Shown here in pieces: positions 21,378 through 31,210 of a stretch of DNA of 64,000 nucleotides (positions are counted from its first letter, which is position 1; each line of letters starts with the position of its first letter). Under the pieces are notes generated by a model. It saw nothing but the letters and a program-made list of their open reading frames with translations. It made no database searches and was not told the origin of the DNA. Both the position numbers and the translations under genes were made by a program. Origin of the DNA: Pseudomonas luteola NBRC 103146 (GTDB taxonomy: Bacteria; Pseudomonadota; Gammaproteobacteria; Pseudomonadales; Pseudomonadaceae); contig NZ_BDAE01000002.1 in the NCBI RefSeq assembly GCF_002091675.1, positions 305,481 through 369,480 of the forward strand, given 5' to 3'.

Positions 21378-23467
21378 GACCTCCCGGCGTTCGCCTGTTC
21401 AGTGGCCAGTTTGACAACGTTTTCAACGGTAAAGCCGTACTTCGCCTGTAGCTTGCCGATCGGTGCAGAGGCACCAAAGCTGTTCATGACGACCATGGCA
21501 CCCTTGCGGCCTACGTAACGCTCCCACCCCATCGGGCCAGCCTGCTCGACGGCAACCCGACCGGTTACGTCATCAGGCAGCACGCTTTCTTTATAGGCTT
21601 CATCCTGCTGCTCGAACAGCTCCCAACACGGCATGGAGACGACACGCGCCGCTATACCGTTTGCTTTGAGCTGCTCATAAGCCTCGACACACAGACCGAC
21701 TTCACTGCCGGTACCCATGATGATGACATCTGGCTTGCCGTTTTCGGCATCCGCCAAGACATACGCACCACGCGCCGTACCTTCCGCCGAGGCGTAGCGA
21801 GTGCGGTCAAGCGTCGGCATGGGTTGGCGGGAGAGGACGATGCAGGAGGGGCGGTTGGTCTGCTCGAGCGCAACCTTCCAAGCCTGGACGGCTTCGTTGG
21901 CATCACCGGGACGCAGGGTCAGAAGACCGGGGGTTGCCCGGAGCTGAGCCAGCTGCTCGATGGGCTGGTGAGTAGGCCCGTCTTCGCCAACACCGATGGA
22001 GTCGTGAGTAAAGACGAACACCACAGGCAGCTCCATGATCGAGGCCAGGCGAATCGGCGGCTTCATGTAGTCGCTGAACACCAAAAAAGTCGCTGTAAAG
22101 GAGCGCAGGTAGCAGAGGGCAAGACCGTTGGCGATAGCGCCCATCGCGTGTTCACGTACGCCATAGTGGAGGTTGCGACCGGCGGGTGTCTGCGCTGAGA
22201 AGCTTCCAGCGCCGTCAAAGGTCAGCTTGGTCTTGGTAGAGGGCGCCAGGTCCGCCGAACCGCCGATCAGCCACGGGATCTTGCTGGCGAAGGCGTTGAG
22301 TGCCTTGCCACCGGATTCACGGGTTGCTACGCCCTTAGCGTTGGCTTCGAACTCTGGAAGTGCATCCATCCAGCCTTCAGGCATCTGACCAGCGCGCATG
22401 CGGTTGAGCTCGTCTACAAGGGTAGGCTCCTGCTGCTCAAGCGTTTTCAGCGCTGCCTGCCATTGCTCGTATTGGCTTTGCCCGCGCTCAACCATCTGGT
22501 CGCGCAGCCAGGTTCGTGCATCGTCCGGCACTAGGAAGTCAGCGTCTTCGGGCCAGCCATAGGATTTCTTGGCGAGACGGATTTCATCAGCGCCCAGTGG
22601 CTCGCCATGGGCGGCGGCCGTGTTGTGCTTGTTGGGTGCACCATAACCAATGATGCTGTCGACGATGATCAGGGTTGGCGCATCGTCATGGGCCTGGAAA
22701 AACTCGATGGCCTGGCCAAAGGTCAGGGCGTCGTTGGCGTCCTTGACATGGACCACGTTCCAACCATAACCCTTGAAACGTGCGCCAACGTCTTCGCTGA
22801 ATGTCAGGTCCGTGTGGCCCTCGATGCTGATGGTGTTGTTGTCGTAAATCCAGCACAGGTTGGACAGCTTCAGGTGCCCGGCTACCGAAGCCGCTTCACC
22901 ACTGACACCTTCCATCATGTCGCCATCGCCACACAGCACGTAGACGTTGTAATCGAAGAGGGTAGCGCCGTCACGGTTGAAGCGCTGTCCGAGCCAGCGT
23001 TGGGCCATCGCCATGCCAACGCTGTTAGCACACCCCTGGCCCAGCGGGCCGGTAGTGGTTTCTACGCCGGTAGTCATGCGGTATTCAGGGTGGCCGGGCG
23101 TCTTCGAATCCATCTGACGGAACTGCTTGATGTCATCCAGGCTGACGGCCGGATTGCCGGAGGGCTGGCCATGCTCGTCGATCTCGGTCACACCGGCCAG
23201 ATGCAGCAGCGAATACAACAGCATTGACGCATGACCTACAGACAGCACAAAGCGGTCGCGGTTGGGCCAGTCCGGATGCTCAGGGTGGTAGCGCAGGTAC
23301 TTACTCCACAACGTATACGCCACGGGCGCCAGGGCCATGGGCGTGCCTGGGTGGCCTGAGTTGGCCTTCTGCACGGCGTCCATGGAAAGGGTGCGTATGG
23401 TATTCACGCACAGCTGATCACGCTCGATGTTGGGGTCGTTGGAAAAAGTGGTGTTGGCAGAGCACAT
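21374..23467 (-). CDS. tkt: Transketolase
   Basis: 697 residues. Thiamine-diphosphate enzyme moving two-carbon units in the pentose-phosphate pathway. N-terminal SGHPGTPMALAP, GPLGQG, and the ThDP motif GDGDMMEGVSGEAAS continuing to NN are seen, then the pyrimidine-domain FSDYMKPPIRLA and THDSIGVGEDGPTHQP, then the C-terminal domain to the end. First gene of the operon with the transaldolase-isomerase fusion and gnd. GAGGA ribosome-binding site 7 nt upstream. A divergent 386-bp region separates it from thyA. Confidence 0.96.
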   Translation of the reverse strand: MCSANTTFSNDPNIERDQLCVNTIRTLSMDAVQKANSGHPGTPMALAPVAYTLWSKYLRYHPEHPDWPNRDRFVLSVGHASMLLYSLLHLAGVTEIDEHGQPSGNPAVSLDDIKQFRQMDSKTPGHPEYRMTTGVETTTGPLGQGCANSVGMAMAQRWLGQRFNRDGATLFDYNVYVLCGDGDMMEGVSGEAASVAGHLKLSNLCWIYDNNTISIEGHTDLTFSEDVGARFKGYGWNVVHVKDANDALTFGQAIEFFQAHDDAPTLIIVDSIIGYGAPNKHNTAAAHGEPLGADEIRLAKKSYGWPEDADFLVPDDARTWLRDQMVERGQSQYEQWQAALKTLEQQEPTLVDELNRMRAGQMPEGWMDALPEFEANAKGVATRESGGKALNAFASKIPWLIGGSADLAPSTKTKLTFDGAGSFSAQTPAGRNLHYGVREHAMGAIANGLALCYLRSFTATFLVFSDYMKPPIRLASIMELPVVFVFTHDSIGVGEDGPTHQPIEQLAQLRATPGLLTLRPGDANEAVQAWKVALEQTNRPSCIVLSRQPMPTLDRTRYASAEGTARGAYVLADAENGKPDVIIMGTGSEVGLCVEAYEQLKANGIAARVVSMPCWELFEQQDEAYKESVLPDDVTGRVAVEQAGPMGWERYVGRKGAMVVMNSFGASAPIGKLQAKYGFTVENVVKLATEQANAGRS

Positions 23468-23853
23468 TGCGGATTCCTCGATTGGAGCGTGGAAGCGAAT
23501 GGCCGGGATGCCGTCTCGCGGCTCGTCATGATGCAGGCGATAGGCAAGGACAGCAGCTCGGCTGACCGTGCATGCGGGTTATCCAGGCGCAGGGCCTGGG
23601 CTGGCAATCCGGCCGATAGGCTGGCGTTAAGCTACTTCTCGACAGCTGATTCGCATGCGACGGAACAGTACTAGGAGGTGTGAGCTTTCAGGCGGGCGTT
23701 TGTTCCTCTTATTTTGCGAGAGAGTGCGTTGAAGGTCTTTAAAGGTATCAGGCCGACACGCGACGACCGGGCACGTGATCCAAACAGCCAGCTTCGTTAT
23801 CATAGGCACTGACTTTTCTCCCGCGCCCTCCGAGGCGCCGCACCGAGCCCAGC
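23468..23853. other. Divergent tkt-thyA intergenic region
   Basis: 386 bp without a supportable gene; expected to contain promoters for both genes. I see no clear operator or hairpin. Confidence 0.4.
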
Positions 23854-24648
23854 ATGAAACAGTACCTAGACCTGATGCGACACGTGCGTGAGCACGGCAC
23901 CTTCAAAAGCGACCGCACCGGCACCGGCACCTACAGCGTGTTCGGCTATCAGATGCGCTTCAACCTGGCCGATGGTTTTCCCATGGTCACCACCAAGAAG
24001 CTGCACCTGCGTTCCATCATTCATGAGCTGCTGTGGTTTCTCAAAGGCTCGACCAACATCGCCTACCTCAAGGAAAACGGTGTTTCCATCTGGGATGAGT
24101 GGGCCGATGAGAACGGTGACCTTGGCCCGGTCTACGGTTATCAATGGCGGAGCTGGCCCGCGCCGGATGGCCGTCATATCGACCAGATCGCCAACGTTAT
24201 CGAGATGATCAAGAAGAATCCCGACTCGCGCCGGTTGATCGTCTCCGCCTGGAATCCTGCCCTGGTGGATGAGATGGCCCTGCCGCCGTGCCATGCGCTG
24301 TTCCAGTTCTATGTGGCAGATGGCAAGCTCTCCTGCCAGCTCTACCAGCGCTCGGCGGACATTTTCCTGGGTGTGCCTTTCAATATTGCCAGCTATGCGC
24401 TGCTGACCATGATGGTGGCGCAGGTCACGGGTTACGAGCCGGGCGAGTTCATCTGGACGGGCGGTGACAGCCACCTGTACGCCAACCATCTGGAGCAGAC
24501 GGACCTGCAACTGACCCGCGAGCCGCTGCCCCTGCCTACCATGAAGCTCAACCCAGCGGTTAAAGACCTGTTCGAGTTCACGTTCGATGACTTCGAGCTG
24601 GTCGGCTACGAATCCCATCCTCACATCAAGGCGCTCGTCGCCGTTTGA
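23854..24648 (+). CDS. thyA: Thymidylate synthase
   Basis: 264 residues, the same length as E. coli ThyA. Converts dUMP to dTMP with methylenetetrahydrofolate. Catalytic Cys146 lies in [58 protein letters not shown] and [10 protein letters not shown] are all present. folA, which regenerates its cofactor, lies 6.5 kb downstream. No lgt gene is seen immediately upstream, unlike P. aeruginosa. Confidence 0.97.
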   Translation: MKQYLDLMRHVREHGTFKSDRTGTGTYSVFGYQMRFNLADGFPMVTTKKLHLRSIIHELLWFLKGSTNIAYLKENGVSIWDEWADENGDLGPVYGYQWRSWPAPDGRHIDQIANVIEMIKKNPDSRRLIVSAWNPALVDEMALPPCHALFQFYVADGKLSCQLYQRSADIFLGVPFNIASYALLTMMVAQVTGYEPGEFIWTGGDSHLYANHLEQTDLQLTREPLPLPTMKLNPAVKDLFEFTFDDFELVGYESHPHIKALVAV

Positions 24649-24657
24649 TGTATCACT

Positions 24658-24685
24658 GGAGCGCCCTGCCTGCGTAGGGCGCTCC
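24658..24685. terminator. Hairpin between thyA and the FUSC gene
   Basis: Perfect inverted repeat GGAGCGCCCT-N8-AGGGCGCTCC between convergent genes. No T run follows, so termination efficiency is uncertain. Confidence 0.5.
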
Positions 24686-24712
24686 GGGTCTGAAGCTGTT
24701 CATCTGCTCGAC

Positions 24713-26917
24713 TTACAGCTCATCCAGCCGCGTTGCACGTGTCTGCGTGAAGCCGCGGTTATGCTTGCTCAATGGCGAGTTAGGGTCCAGCAGCGAAGTT
24801 CGGATGAAGTGCAGGTAACTGCACACGCGGCGCAGCGGCGAGCGTTCGAACTGTCCTGAGTTGGGCTCCTGATGAATCTGGGCGGCTTGTGCCGTCTCGA
24901 TGGCGTGGTCTACTGCCGACAAGGCCCGCTCCATATGCTTGGGGCAGGGTTGCACGAACAGGCGGATCAGGGCACGCCCCATGATGCGAATAGCCTGTCG
25001 CCAGGGTCTCGATTCCTGATAGCAGGGGTGCAGGGGCAGGTTTTCCTGTTCGTAGCGCAACTCGATGATGGCATGACCAATTTCCAGTGACAGGAACATC
25101 CAGCGCAGAAGTTGGCGTTGCACGGCGGTATGGCCGGTGGAAAGCACATAGGCCTGGTTGAGCAGGTCGCGGGTACTGCTATCGAAGCCTGATGCCAATC
25201 CCTTGAGCTTGCCGCTGATGGCATAGACGACTCGCATGCGTAAATCCTGCTCGAGACGTCCCCATAGCCATGGGCGATTAGGCGGCATGATCACCGCAGC
25301 TGCGACCGTGGCGATAAAAGCGGCGAGCAGATAGGACAGGTACTGATTGAAGAAGGCATTGGCATCATACAGCGTGACGTTGGCCGGCAAGGCGGCCGAG
25401 CAGAACCACACCATCAGCCCTGTGCCATAGCCCGCCCACTGGGGACGGGTGATAAAAAACGCGCCGACGGCAAACACGGGCGACAGCGCGTAGAACAACA
25501 GGGGGAAGCCATCCAGTTGAGGCAGTACCCAGAACACCAAAAAAAAGCCAGCCAATGAACCGGCCAATGTCCCGACGGCCAGTTGCAGGCAGTAACGGCG
25601 GGGGTTAGGAGAAGTCGACGAAAGCGCTGAGATCAGGACGGCTGCCAGCGCACAGGTATCACCGCTGGGCCAGGACGTTTCGATCCAGAACAGCCCCAGC
25701 ACGAGAACCACCAGGGCGCTGCGTATACCGGAAATGGCCGCTGCCATGCGGTTGGCCACGGGGGTGAAGCTTTCCGGGGGCGGCGTCTTGGGTGGCTTGG
25801 GACCGTTCAGGGTGGCATAGGCCAGGCAGTAGCTGTAGAGGTCTTCGGCAAAGCGGTAGAGCAGTTCGGCGGCCGTGTTGAAGTCCAGCAGGTCGCTGTC
25901 CCCAATCTGTTGATCCTGAAGCTGCGTTCGGCCCTCGCGAATAGACTGCATCAGCGGCTCACGGTGCAGCGCGAGCTTTTCTGCCAGACGGGCCGCGTCG
26001 GTCTCGGTAGTCAGCCGCTCACCGAACGGTGCAAGCAATGTGGTGATCTCCGAAAGGCAGGGCGAAAAGGCGTCCAGCAGGAGCGGGCGCTGGCGCATCC
26101 GGGTCAGCAGTTGGTTCAAGGCATGGAAGCGGGTGTTGAGCTGCATGAACTGGCTGCCTAGGTTGGCCAGCCGACCGCTGCGCTGACGCAGGTGTGGGTC
26201 TTCGAACGCACTGGCGCTGCGCAGGCTTTCAAAGCCTACGGACTCGGCCGCAAAGCGTGCCGCCAGGGTTTCGAACTGCTCACGCGTCAATGCGCCGCTC
26301 AAGCCCTCATGAGCCATGCGGGCGAAATCACGAAAACGCAGGGAAAGCGTATTACGCAGCACGGTGCGGGTCGTCTGCGGCAGGACGATAGCGCTGACTG
26401 CACCGGTGCAGCAGATGCCCAGGCCAATCTCCAGTACACGCCACAGGGCCTGCATAAAGGCATTTTCCGGATGGCTCGTGGCTGGCAAGCCGATCAGGCT
26501 GGCGGTGTACCCGGCCAGTAGAAAGGCATAACCGCGAAAGTCGCGATAACGTGCAGCGCCCGCTGTACACAGGCCCACCCACATGGCCAGCGAGCCGAGC
26601 AGCAGGATCCGCTCCTGGGCGAAGAGGGCAATGAACAGCACCATTACGCTCAGGCCGACCAGCGTTCCGATGATGCGATAGAAACTCTTGGCCAGCACCT
26701 GTCCGCTTTGAGGCTGCATGACGATAAAGACGGTGACCAGTACCGTACTGGGTTGGGGTAGCTGCAACCGGTAGGCCAGCCAGAGTGCAATCAGTGCTGT
26801 CAGCAGCGCCTTGAAAATGAAGGCCCAGGTAATGCCATCGGTACGGGCCCATTCCAGCAGGGCACGGTGCCAGGCCGAGCGGCTCGGTAATCGACTGGCA
26901 AGAGAAATAGCGCGCAA
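24713..26917 (-). CDS. FUSC-family inner-membrane transporter (AaeB/YccS-like)
   Basis: 734 residues from a TTG start with a GAGGT ribosome-binding site. Two halves, each with several membrane helices (about residues 30-175 and 395-530), are separated and followed by large soluble segments, the FUSC/aromatic-acid-exporter B pattern. Relatives export hydroxylated aromatic acids with a membrane-fusion partner, but no aaeA-like or aaeX-like gene is next to it. A LysR regulator is encoded divergently 380 bp away, which suggests ligand-induced expression. Substrate unknown. Confidence 0.85.
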   Translation of the reverse strand: MRAISLASRLPSRSAWHRALLEWARTDGITWAFIFKALLTALIALWLAYRLQLPQPSTVLVTVFIVMQPQSGQVLAKSFYRIIGTLVGLSVMVLFIALFAQERILLLGSLAMWVGLCTAGAARYRDFRGYAFLLAGYTASLIGLPATSHPENAFMQALWRVLEIGLGICCTGAVSAIVLPQTTRTVLRNTLSLRFRDFARMAHEGLSGALTREQFETLAARFAAESVGFESLRSASAFEDPHLRQRSGRLANLGSQFMQLNTRFHALNQLLTRMRQRPLLLDAFSPCLSEITTLLAPFGERLTTETDAARLAEKLALHREPLMQSIREGRTQLQDQQIGDSDLLDFNTAAELLYRFAEDLYSYCLAYATLNGPKPPKTPPPESFTPVANRMAAAISGIRSALVVLVLGLFWIETSWPSGDTCALAAVLISALSSTSPNPRRYCLQLAVGTLAGSLAGFFLVFWVLPQLDGFPLLFYALSPVFAVGAFFITRPQWAGYGTGLMVWFCSAALPANVTLYDANAFFNQYLSYLLAAFIATVAAAVIMPPNRPWLWGRLEQDLRMRVVYAISGKLKGLASGFDSSTRDLLNQAYVLSTGHTAVQRQLLRWMFLSLEIGHAIIELRYEQENLPLHPCYQESRPWRQAIRIMGRALIRLFVQPCPKHMERALSAVDHAIETAQAAQIHQEPNSGQFERSPLRRVCSYLHFIRTSLLDPNSPLSKHNRGFTQTRATRLDEL

Positions 26918-27297
26918 CGGTAACCTCGACGCTCAAAGGGCGCACGGAGTGAATCGGTCAGGGTGAAGAACAGCGTTGCAGTCAGCGCAGGGCGATAGCG
27001 CACTGACCGTGAAGCGGCGGCAAGATCTTCTTGAACAGACGAGACAGCGGCCTGAACAGACGGGCTGACAGGGGTGTTACGATCAGATAAGGCGGAGCGG
27101 GAAGCGGAAGCGTTTTCCGAAACAGTTGCAGCACGGTGGCCTACTCAAACAGTCACTAGCTCAGACGAGCGCTATCCATTCTATGTAGAGCAGGGTGGCG
27201 GGAATAAGCAGGAAAATCGTGAAGGATTATTAACTGCAAAGCGAGTAATCAAAGGGTAGGGAGTTGTGCCAGAATTTGTCGCTCTGAGAGGAGTACG
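26918..27297. other. Divergent FUSC-LysR intergenic region
   Basis: 380 bp without a supportable gene. Contains a short imperfect direct repeat (TGAACAGACGRG near 27032 and 27053). A LysR binding site is expected here but I could not identify one securely. Confidence 0.35.
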
Positions 27298-28251
27298 ATG
27301 GACAATCTCTTTAACATGCGTGCTTTCATGTGTGTTGTGGAAGCCGGCAGCTTTACCGCGGCGGCCCAACGCCTTGAGCTTACCACCGCCTACGTTTCCA
27401 AGGCGGTCACCAATCTGGAAACACACCTTCAAACCCGTTTACTTCACCGCACTACCCGTCGGATCGCGCTGACCGAGGCGGGGGAGCGTTACCTACAGCG
27501 TTGCCAACAGATCTTTGCCTACATTCAGGAGGCGGAGGCCGAAGCCAGCCATGCCCATGCGCATCCGGTGGGCAAGCTCAAGGTTCATACCATGACCGGC
27601 TTGGGCCAGCATTACCTGATCAAGACGATTGCCCGTTACTGCGAGCAATACCCTGAGGTGAACTTCGACCTGCGGCTGACCAACACGTTTACCGATATCC
27701 TGGAGGACGGCTACGACGTCTCCGTGATCCTGGCCTCCCAGCTTAAGGATTCAGGCTACTTTTCCAAGCGACTGGGCAGTACTCATAGCATTCTGTGCGC
27801 ATCGCCGGCTTATCTGGAAAAATACGGCACCCCCCAGACGACGGCTGCTTTGCGTCAACATCGTTGCCTGCGTTTGGTGAACAAGGCTATGTCACTGGAT
27901 AAATGGTTGTTTCAAGGCCCAAAAGGCGAGGAGCTGGTAACAATTGACCAGACCCTATTTCAGGTCAACACGGCGGATGCCTTGATGGAGGCCATTGCTT
28001 CTGGCATGGGCATAGGGGCGCTGCCGATCTATGCCGCCGTCAAGGGGCTCAAGGACGGGACGCTGCAGCAGGTCCTGCCAAACCACAGCCTGTACCCGCT
28101 TAACGTTTATGCGTTGTATCCCTCTCGCCAGTACCTGGATGCAAAGATCCGGACGCTGGTGGACTTCCTGCGCGATACCTTGCCGGGGCTTCTAAAGGCC
28201 GACGAGCAGGCTGTGAAGCGGCTGTATGAAGAAGGCCCGGTCAGCGCCTGA
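27298..28251 (+). CDS. LysR-family transcriptional regulator
   Basis: 317 residues. N-terminal winged helix-turn-helix: FMCVVEAGSFTAAAQRLELTTAYVSKAVTNLE (about residues 10-41), then the long linker helix and a periplasmic-binding-like effector domain (GKLKVHTMTGLGQHYLIKTIARY onward). GAGGAG ribosome-binding site. Encoded divergently from the FUSC transporter, so it probably controls that gene and itself. The effector is unknown; an aromatic acid is the obvious guess from the neighbour. It converges on the DUF3482 GTPase with only 3 bp between stops. Confidence 0.9.
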   Translation: MDNLFNMRAFMCVVEAGSFTAAAQRLELTTAYVSKAVTNLETHLQTRLLHRTTRRIALTEAGERYLQRCQQIFAYIQEAEAEASHAHAHPVGKLKVHTMTGLGQHYLIKTIARYCEQYPEVNFDLRLTNTFTDILEDGYDVSVILASQLKDSGYFSKRLGSTHSILCASPAYLEKYGTPQTTAALRQHRCLRLVNKAMSLDKWLFQGPKGEELVTIDQTLFQVNTADALMEAIASGMGIGALPIYAAVKGLKDGTLQQVLPNHSLYPLNVYALYPSRQYLDAKIRTLVDFLRDTLPGLLKADEQAVKRLYEEGPVSA

Positions 28252-28254
28252 TGA

Positions 28255-29634
28255 TTAGTCAGGCTGCTGCGCCAATTGCTCGGCCAGGTCTTCGATCTGC
28301 TCGCGGCGGTTGGCGTCTCGTAACTTGTGGGAAGCGTTGAGCGAAGACCACTCCGGATGGGCACGGGCGTGATTCAGGGCGGCAGGAAGCTTGCCCTCAC
28401 GCCAGCGCTGATCCTCAGGTGTTTCCACTTCGATAGCCTTCATGGCTGCGTGACCGCGGGCATCGAGTGCCTTGACCAGTTGACGCTGGCGTAGGGCGAG
28501 CAGGCGTAGCACGGCATCGTCCACGGTCAGCTCCCGCTGGCCGCGTAGCTTGCCGAGCAGGCGTTGACCATAATGACCGCCGGTTTGCAGCAGCCCGCCT
28601 GCCAGGGCGCCCAACGCTGTTGCAGCACCCAGCATCAAGCCACCCGCCAATAGGTCGATACCGGCACCTGCCGCAGCACCGGCAGCAACACCCCCGGTCA
28701 GACGGATACCCAGAATGCGCAGGGTTTCGGGGTTGAATAAATCATCTCCCCAGCGGCCATCCAGTAATGGAAGGTCAGCGGCGCGTGCATCGCCCGAGCG
28801 AAAACCGTACAGCTTGAGTAAGTCCTCCACGCAGCGCTGCTCACGCTTACGCAGATCGTCCCGCAGTCGTTGAGTCGCGGCCTTTACCGCGTCGTCCTCT
28901 GGCGGCACTACATAGCGGCAGGCGGCGGCGTCGATCAGCAGTTCGGCGATGAGCTGTGCCGCGCTGTGCTGACGTGCCACTGCCTGGGCTTCGTGATCGG
29001 CAATCAAACGCTCCAAGCGTGGGCGCGCCGGCTCGATGAGTAAGGCCAGGCTTTCATACAGGCGGCGCTCGCCGTCCTCAGGCGGAGCAACACTGTCGAA
29101 GCGCACCAGGGCATGCAGCCCGAGGCGTGCCAGTGCAGTGCGCCATTCTTCCTCGCGATGCTGCTCGGCTGCCACAAAGTTCAAGACGGGCAGCAACGGC
29201 TTGCCGCACCCGGCCAACACGGCCAGCTCATCCTTGTATTTGGCGAGTACCGGCTCGCGGGCATCGACGACATAGAGCCCGGCATCTGAGCTGCGCAGCT
29301 GGCGCAGTACCTTGGCCTCCTGCTCGAAGCGGTTGCGGGCTTCGGCGGTATCGAGGAAACGCTCCACGCGAGCGGGGCCATCCAAGCGCTCGCCGGGGCG
29401 TTCGAGCTGGTCAAGGTAATCCCGTAGAGCGATGGCATCTTCCAGACCCGGCGTATCGTAGAGTTCGATCAGGGCTTCGCCGTCCACGGAAAGCCGGACA
29501 CCCTCTACATGACGCGTGGTACTGGCGCGATGAGAGACCTCGCCAAATCCGATGTCGCGGGTCAGTGTTCGCAGCAGGGACGTCTTGCCAACATTGGTAT
29601 GGCCCACAACAGCCAGAACGAGCGGTTGGGTCAT
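28255..29634 (-). CDS. DUF3482 GTPase (Era/TrmE-like G domain with glycine-rich hydrophobic segment)
   Basis: 459 residues from the ATG at 29634, which has a CAGGAG site 8 nt upstream; the open frame runs back to 29706 but that N-terminus lies outside the G domain. G1 is VGHTNVGKTSL (residues about 9-19), G2 TTRHVEG, G3 DTPGLE. The expected NKxD G4 motif reads NFVA, so guanine recognition may be altered. A glycine/alanine-rich hydrophobic stretch at about 313-355 could insert into or bind membrane. The gene begins just after the DUF2868 membrane-protein gene, and the two are usually found together. Function not established. Confidence 0.85.
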   Translation of the reverse strand: MTQPLVLAVVGHTNVGKTSLLRTLTRDIGFGEVSHRASTTRHVEGVRLSVDGEALIELYDTPGLEDAIALRDYLDQLERPGERLDGPARVERFLDTAEARNRFEQEAKVLRQLRSSDAGLYVVDAREPVLAKYKDELAVLAGCGKPLLPVLNFVAAEQHREEEWRTALARLGLHALVRFDSVAPPEDGERRLYESLALLIEPARPRLERLIADHEAQAVARQHSAAQLIAELLIDAAACRYVVPPEDDAVKAATQRLRDDLRKREQRCVEDLLKLYGFRSGDARAADLPLLDGRWGDDLFNPETLRILGIRLTGGVAAGAAAGAGIDLLAGGLMLGAATALGALAGGLLQTGGHYGQRLLGKLRGQRELTVDDAVLRLLALRQRQLVKALDARGHAAMKAIEVETPEDQRWREGKLPAALNHARAHPEWSSLNASHKLRDANRREQIEDLAEQLAQQPD

Positions 29635-29706
29635 GGACGTTCTCCTGAGGCGCCGCAGGCGTTGTTGGGCATCGCCTTGCTTACTCCAACCGCGCTCAAA
29701 CGCCAC

Positions 29707-31104
29707 TTATTCATGTCCAGTCTCCAACCATTCCAGCGGAGACCGTTCTCCATGGGGAAGTGCCATTCGATCGAGCCCCTGGCGCCAGTCATCGAGGCGG
29801 TCGGCATCCAGTTGGGCGCCTGCAGGCGCGGGTAGCAGCCAGACGCGGGTAGTACCTGCGCAGCGGGCCAGTTCGCCGATCAGGGACAGGGTGCCTCGGT
29901 CCGGTGAACGACGGGGATCGCAGGCAATCACCAGGCGTACGGGCGGATAACGGGTGAGTTGCTCCAGCAGGCGGCGACGCTGCTGTCCGTCGTCCAGCAC
30001 ACCGGCGTTGCGCACCGTGTCCGGCAGCGCGGGTGGCCAGGTGTGTGTGTCGTCCAGCTCAATCGCGACCAGCACAGCACTTTCACCGGCAATTTCGAGG
30101 TTACCGGCAGACGGCTCCGGCAGCTGCTCAGGCGCAGCGTCGTTGACGCCCAGACGCTCGGTGGTAGGCATCAGCTTTTCACGTAGCAGCACATAGCCGG
30201 GCTGCTCGATATCCAGCGTCAGTTGCTGGCGACGGCGTTGCCATTGCCAGAGGCAGAGGGCAAAGAGAAGCGCGCGGGGAATGAGACCATAGACAATCAG
30301 CACGCCTACCAGCCAACCGGCCCAGGCATGACGTGCCGCCTCAAGCCCCTGTGCCGCGTTGCCACTGGCACGAATGGTCTCGATATCCGGCATGGGAAAA
30401 CCCAGCAATGCAGGCAGCGCACCCAGCGCGTGAGTCATGGTGACAAAGGTATCGCTGCTCAGAATGGTGGTTTCCCAGATAAAGCTGTAGCTGCGGGTTG
30501 CCAGCAGGGCAAGCAGGATGCCCAGCGTTGCACTCAAGGCCAGCAGCCAGAGCCCATGCACCAGTGTGCCCAGCCCCCAGCGCACCAGCCGTTGACGACC
30601 GAGGAGAATAAGCAGTGCCGGGCCGAGCTGGGCTGCGCGAGCATCCCGGGCCAGCTTGCCGGCCAGCCACAGCCAGAGGCGGCCCAACACACTGGCGTTG
30701 CGTCCACCGCCGAAAAAGCCGATCAGCCATAACAGCAGGGTCAACAGGTGCAGGCCCAACAGACTGCCCAAGGCCCAGAAGACATTGACCGGGCGCATGC
30801 CATCGCCCAGAGCGCCAAAGCCGAGGCCGGCACCGGACAATACAGCCAGAAAGGCGAGCAGCCAGAAGGCGAGGGTGGCACCCTGACGCCAGTGGCGACG
30901 GGCTTCGATAAGGCCGTCACGCTGGCCTAACAGATGGGCGCGCAGGTTCAGGCGCTGCATGAAGCTGCCGCCGGCGGCGCGCGCGCGGCGGTTGGCCTCG
31001 CTGTCTTCCAGCGGACCGGCTTCTTCCTCGGTCAGGCGGACGGCTTCGGTCAGCCAGAGTGCATCAAGGGTGGAATCGGAAGGGGCAGTAGTGGGTTCGG
31101 TCAC
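29707..31104 (-). CDS. DUF2868 integral membrane protein
   Basis: 465 residues from a GTG start. An N-terminal soluble part (1-75, with an AHLLGQRDGL segment) is followed by membrane helices near 78-100, 108-130, 180-203 and 265-290, then a basic stretch (QWQRRRQQ) and a C-terminal soluble domain of about 125 residues with an alternating hydrophobic pattern (VLVAIELDD, VRLVIACDP, RVWLLPAPA) that looks Rossmann-like. The next gene on the strand is the DUF3482 GTPase, so the pair probably acts as a membrane-bound unit. No function is known to me. Confidence 0.8.
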   Translation of the reverse strand: MTEPTTAPSDSTLDALWLTEAVRLTEEEAGPLEDSEANRRARAAGGSFMQRLNLRAHLLGQRDGLIEARRHWRQGATLAFWLLAFLAVLSGAGLGFGALGDGMRPVNVFWALGSLLGLHLLTLLLWLIGFFGGGRNASVLGRLWLWLAGKLARDARAAQLGPALLILLGRQRLVRWGLGTLVHGLWLLALSATLGILLALLATRSYSFIWETTILSSDTFVTMTHALGALPALLGFPMPDIETIRASGNAAQGLEAARHAWAGWLVGVLIVYGLIPRALLFALCLWQWQRRRQQLTLDIEQPGYVLLREKLMPTTERLGVNDAAPEQLPEPSAGNLEIAGESAVLVAIELDDTHTWPPALPDTVRNAGVLDDGQQRRRLLEQLTRYPPVRLVIACDPRRSPDRGTLSLIGELARCAGTTRVWLLPAPAGAQLDADRLDDWRQGLDRMALPHGERSPLEWLETGHE

Positions 31105-31210
31105 TCGTCAAACTCGTCCTGGGGATGCGCGGAGAATAACGGGTCGGCATCCGGCGTGTTAACTGGCAAGCCACTGGCAAGGCGGTTGTGCTCTGCTATG
31201 CTGCGCGGCT

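Noticed and set aside
29635-29706. N-terminal 24-codon extension of the DUF3482 GTPase from a GTG
   Set aside because: The internal ATG at 29634 has a proper CAGGAG site and starts exactly at the G domain.
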